This document shows, piece after piece, positions 5,885 to 7,417 of a stretch of DNA of 7,417 bases (position 1 is the first letter of the stretch; each line of letters begins with the position of its first letter). A program made the translations under genes and the position numbers. The notes under the pieces are model-generated. The model ran no database searches, was not told the origin of the DNA, and saw only the letters and a program-made list of their open reading frames with translations. The stretch spans positions 1 through 7,417 of the forward strand of contig CAZTYX010000074.1 of NCBI GenBank assembly GCA_964617385.1, read 5' to 3'. This stretch comes from JADHMP01 sp964617385. GTDB lineage: Bacteria > Bacteroidota > Bacteroidia > Flavobacteriales > Flavobacteriaceae.

Positions 5885-6154
5885 TTACCAACTTGCTTTT
5901 GTTACTCCGGGAATCAAACCTTTGTTTGCCATTTCTCTAAATGTGACACGTGAAATTCCAAATTGACGCATGTATCCTTTGGGACGGCCAGTGAGTTTGC
6001 AACGGTTGTGCATACGCACGGGAGAAGCGTTGCGTGGCAATTTTTGAAGGGCATCATATTCTCCAGCCTCTTTCAATGCCTTTCGCTTGGCTTGATATTT
6101 TGCAACCACTTTAGCTCTTTTACGCTCACGCGCTTTCATTGATTCTTTTGCCAT
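5885..6154 (-). CDS. rpsN: 30S ribosomal protein S14 (uS14), zinc-free type
   Basis: S14 is needed for assembly of the 30S head. The 89-residue product has a basic N-terminal half (MKARERKRAKVVAKYQAKRK, 6-25) and the signature RNASPVRMHNRCKLTGRPKG (41-60), ending IPGVTKASW. It contains only one cysteine (Cys52), so the CXXC pairs of the short zinc-binding S14 are absent. At 89 residues it is longer than the zinc-binding type (about 61) and shorter than the E. coli protein (about 100), which is the usual size in Bacteroidota. The start is 1 base after the rplE stop, suggesting coupled translation. Confidence 0.98.
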   Translation of the reverse strand: MAKESMKARERKRAKVVAKYQAKRKALKEAGEYDALQKLPRNASPVRMHNRCKLTGRPKGYMRQFGISRVTFREMANKGLIPGVTKASW

Positions 6155-6155
6155 G

Positions 6156-6710
6156 CTAGTTCTTTTTAAAAGGAATTCCTAATTCGTTTAACAACATTTT
6201 TGCTTCTTGATCGGTGGCTGCAGAGGTCACAAACGTGATATCCATTCCTGCAATTTTATTCACCTTGTCAATATTGATTTCAGGAAATATAATTTGTTCA
6301 GTAATACCTAAATTATAGTTTCCTCTTCCATCAAAACCTGTGCTTTTCACGCCTTGGAAATCACGCACTCGTGGGAGGGCCGTGGTCACCAAACGATCTA
6401 AAAACTCATACATACGTTCGCCACGGAGTGTTACTTTAGCGCCAATGGGCATACCTTTACGTAATTTAAACGAAGCAACGTCTTTTTTAGAAACGGTAGC
6501 CACTGCTTTCTGCCCTGTAATAAGAGTCAATTCATCAACGGCATGATCTATTAATTTTTTATCGGCCACAGCAGCACCAACTCCTCTACTCAAAACAATT
6601 TTTTGTAGACGAGGCACTTGCATAATGCTTTTATAACCCAAAGATTCTTTGAGCGCACCGGTAATTCTTTCGGTATATTCTTTCTTAAGTCGTGGGATAT
6701 AGTTACTCAT
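6156..6710 (-). CDS. rplE: 50S ribosomal protein L5 (uL5)
   Basis: L5 binds 5S rRNA in the central protuberance and touches P-site tRNA and S13. The 184-residue protein has PRLQKIVLSRGVGAAVADKK (33-52), the signature ITGQKAVATVSKKDVASFKL (64-83), GMPIGAKVTLRGERMYEFLD (86-105) and FDGRGNYNLGITEQIIFPEI (126-145), ending GIPFKKN. The SRGVGAA version, where many bacteria have an Asn near that Ser, is what I know from Flavobacteriia, and it is one of the better taxonomic hints here. This gene ends with TAG, the only non-TAA stop in the window. It begins 3 bases after the rplX stop. Confidence 0.98.
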   Translation of the reverse strand: MSNYIPRLKKEYTERITGALKESLGYKSIMQVPRLQKIVLSRGVGAAVADKKLIDHAVDELTLITGQKAVATVSKKDVASFKLRKGMPIGAKVTLRGERMYEFLDRLVTTALPRVRDFQGVKSTGFDGRGNYNLGITEQIIFPEINIDKVNKIAGMDITFVTSAATDQEAKMLLNELGIPFKKN

Positions 6711-6713
6711 AAT

Positions 6714-7028
6714 TTATATCACTTCATTAGATTTTTTTGCATAGCGCACTTTTTTACCCTCTTCCACTCTATAGCCCACACGGGTGGGTTCACCACCTTC
6801 CGTGAGGAGTGACAAATTAGAAATATGAATGGACGCTTCTTTTTCAATAATGCCTCCTTGTGGGTTTTGTGCATTGGGCTTAGCGTGTTTTTTCACCAAA
6901 TTAACCCCTTCCACAAGCGCACGATTTTTATCGGTAATAATTTTCAAAACCGTTCCTTCAGAACCTTTGTGTTCTCCAGCAGTAACTCTGATTTTATCGC
7001 CTTTTTTAATTTTATATTTTGTTGCCAT
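6714..7028 (-). CDS. rplX: 50S ribosomal protein L24 (uL24)
   Basis: L24 is an assembly initiator that binds the 5' domain of 23S rRNA near the peptide exit tunnel. The 104-residue product starts MATKYKIKKGDKIRVTAGEH and has the KOW motif at about 7-33, including GEHKGSEGTVLKI. It continues with EGVNLVKKHAKPNAQNPQGG (40-59) and IEKEASIHISNLSLL, the typical family order. Length is normal. It starts 10 bases after the rplN stop and ends with TAA. No Shine-Dalgarno is visible before the ATG (leader TTAATATTAATACT). Confidence 0.98.
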   Translation of the reverse strand: MATKYKIKKGDKIRVTAGEHKGSEGTVLKIITDKNRALVEGVNLVKKHAKPNAQNPQGGIIEKEASIHISNLSLLTEGGEPTRVGYRVEEGKKVRYAKKSNEVI

Positions 7029-7038
7029 AGTATTAATA

Positions 7039-7407
7039 TTAAAGCACTTCAGGCGCTAATGAAACGATTTTCATAAATTGTTTATCACGCAATTCTCTTG
7101 CCACAGGTCCAAACACACGTGTGCCGCGCATTTCGCCAGTGGGGTTTAAGAGCACACAAGCATTTTCATCAAAACGGATATAAGATCCATCGGGACGGCG
7201 TACTTCTTTTTTGGTGCGCACCACAACAGCTGTAGACACTTGTCCTTTTTTAACCTGCCCGGCAGGAGTGGCTTCTTTAACAGTAACCACAATTTTATCT
7301 CCCAAAGAGGCATACCTTCTTTTGGTGCCCCCTAATACGCGAATGGTAAGCACTTCTTTTGCGCCCGTATTGTCTGCTACTTTTAATCGACTTTCTTGTT
7401 GTACCAT
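7039..7407 (-). CDS. rplN: 50S ribosomal protein L14 (uL14)
   Basis: L14 lies at the 30S-50S interface, where it forms bridges and where subunit-joining regulators such as RsfS bind. The 122-residue protein is complete and of exact family length: MVQQESRLKVADNTGAKEVL (1-20), RRYASLGDKIVVTVKEATP (30-48), the signature AVVVRTKKEVRRPDGSYIRF (60-79) and the end VARELRDKQFMKIVSLAPEVL-like tail (102-122). It is the most upstream gene in the window. Only 10 bases precede its ATG. They contain two TAA triplets in different frames (7416-7414 and 7412-7410), either of which could be the stop of a preceding gene, expected to be rpsQ. That gene itself is not visible. Confidence 0.98.
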   Translation of the reverse strand: MVQQESRLKVADNTGAKEVLTIRVLGGTKRRYASLGDKIVVTVKEATPAGQVKKGQVSTAVVVRTKKEVRRPDGSYIRFDENACVLLNPTGEMRGTRVFGPVARELRDKQFMKIVSLAPEVL

Positions 7408-7417
7408 GATTACTTAG

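Noticed and set aside
7408..7417. End of rpsQ at the right edge
   Set aside because: Gene order predicts it, and two TAA triplets are present, but ten bases cannot establish the gene or choose its stop.

Overview
This window is an uninterrupted minus-strand block of essential translation genes, the spc and alpha parts of the bacterial ribosomal-protein superoperon. Transcription runs from right to left: rplN, rplX, rplE, rpsN, rpsH, rplF, rplR, rpsE, rpmD, rplO, secY, infA, rpmJ, rpsM, rpsK, rpsD. The last gene, rpsD, runs off the left edge. rpoA and rplQ, which usually follow in this gene order, would lie beyond that edge. The cluster should begin to the right of position 7417, because rplN starts only 10 bases inside the window.

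The organism is most likely a member of the Bacteroidota, and within it the Flavobacteriia or a close relative. The protein sequences have that character throughout: the L5 stretch SRGVGAAVADKK, an 89-residue cysteine-poor S14, a 38-residue L36 that keeps only one of its four zinc ligands, and an IF-1 ending KARITFRF. infA directly follows secY with no adk or map between them. The DNA is fairly AT-rich. None of the genes has a convincing Shine-Dalgarno sequence before its start; most leaders are A/T-rich instead. Fourteen of the fifteen stop codons visible are TAA and one is TAG. Genus and species cannot be told from this.

Spacing is very tight (1 to 17 bases between genes) with one exception, the 79 bases between rpsK and rpsD (577-655). 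There the transcript can fold into a nested stem structure ending 15 bases before the rpsD start. This is a candidate cis-regulatory leader.

The one anomaly is in secY. The gene is broken at 2786-3043: a run of exactly 10 N (2828-2837) and 164 bases of about 65% GC sequence (2838-3001) sit between two nearly identical 42-base copies of the same secY stretch. Removing one copy, the Ns and the GC-rich piece restores a continuous SecY of 449 residues. I read this as a scaffold gap with a chimeric contig end and not as a biological insertion. I see no mobile element, CRISPR array, RNA gene or novel accessory system here; apart from the secY break and the rpsK-rpsD spacer, the region is ordinary.
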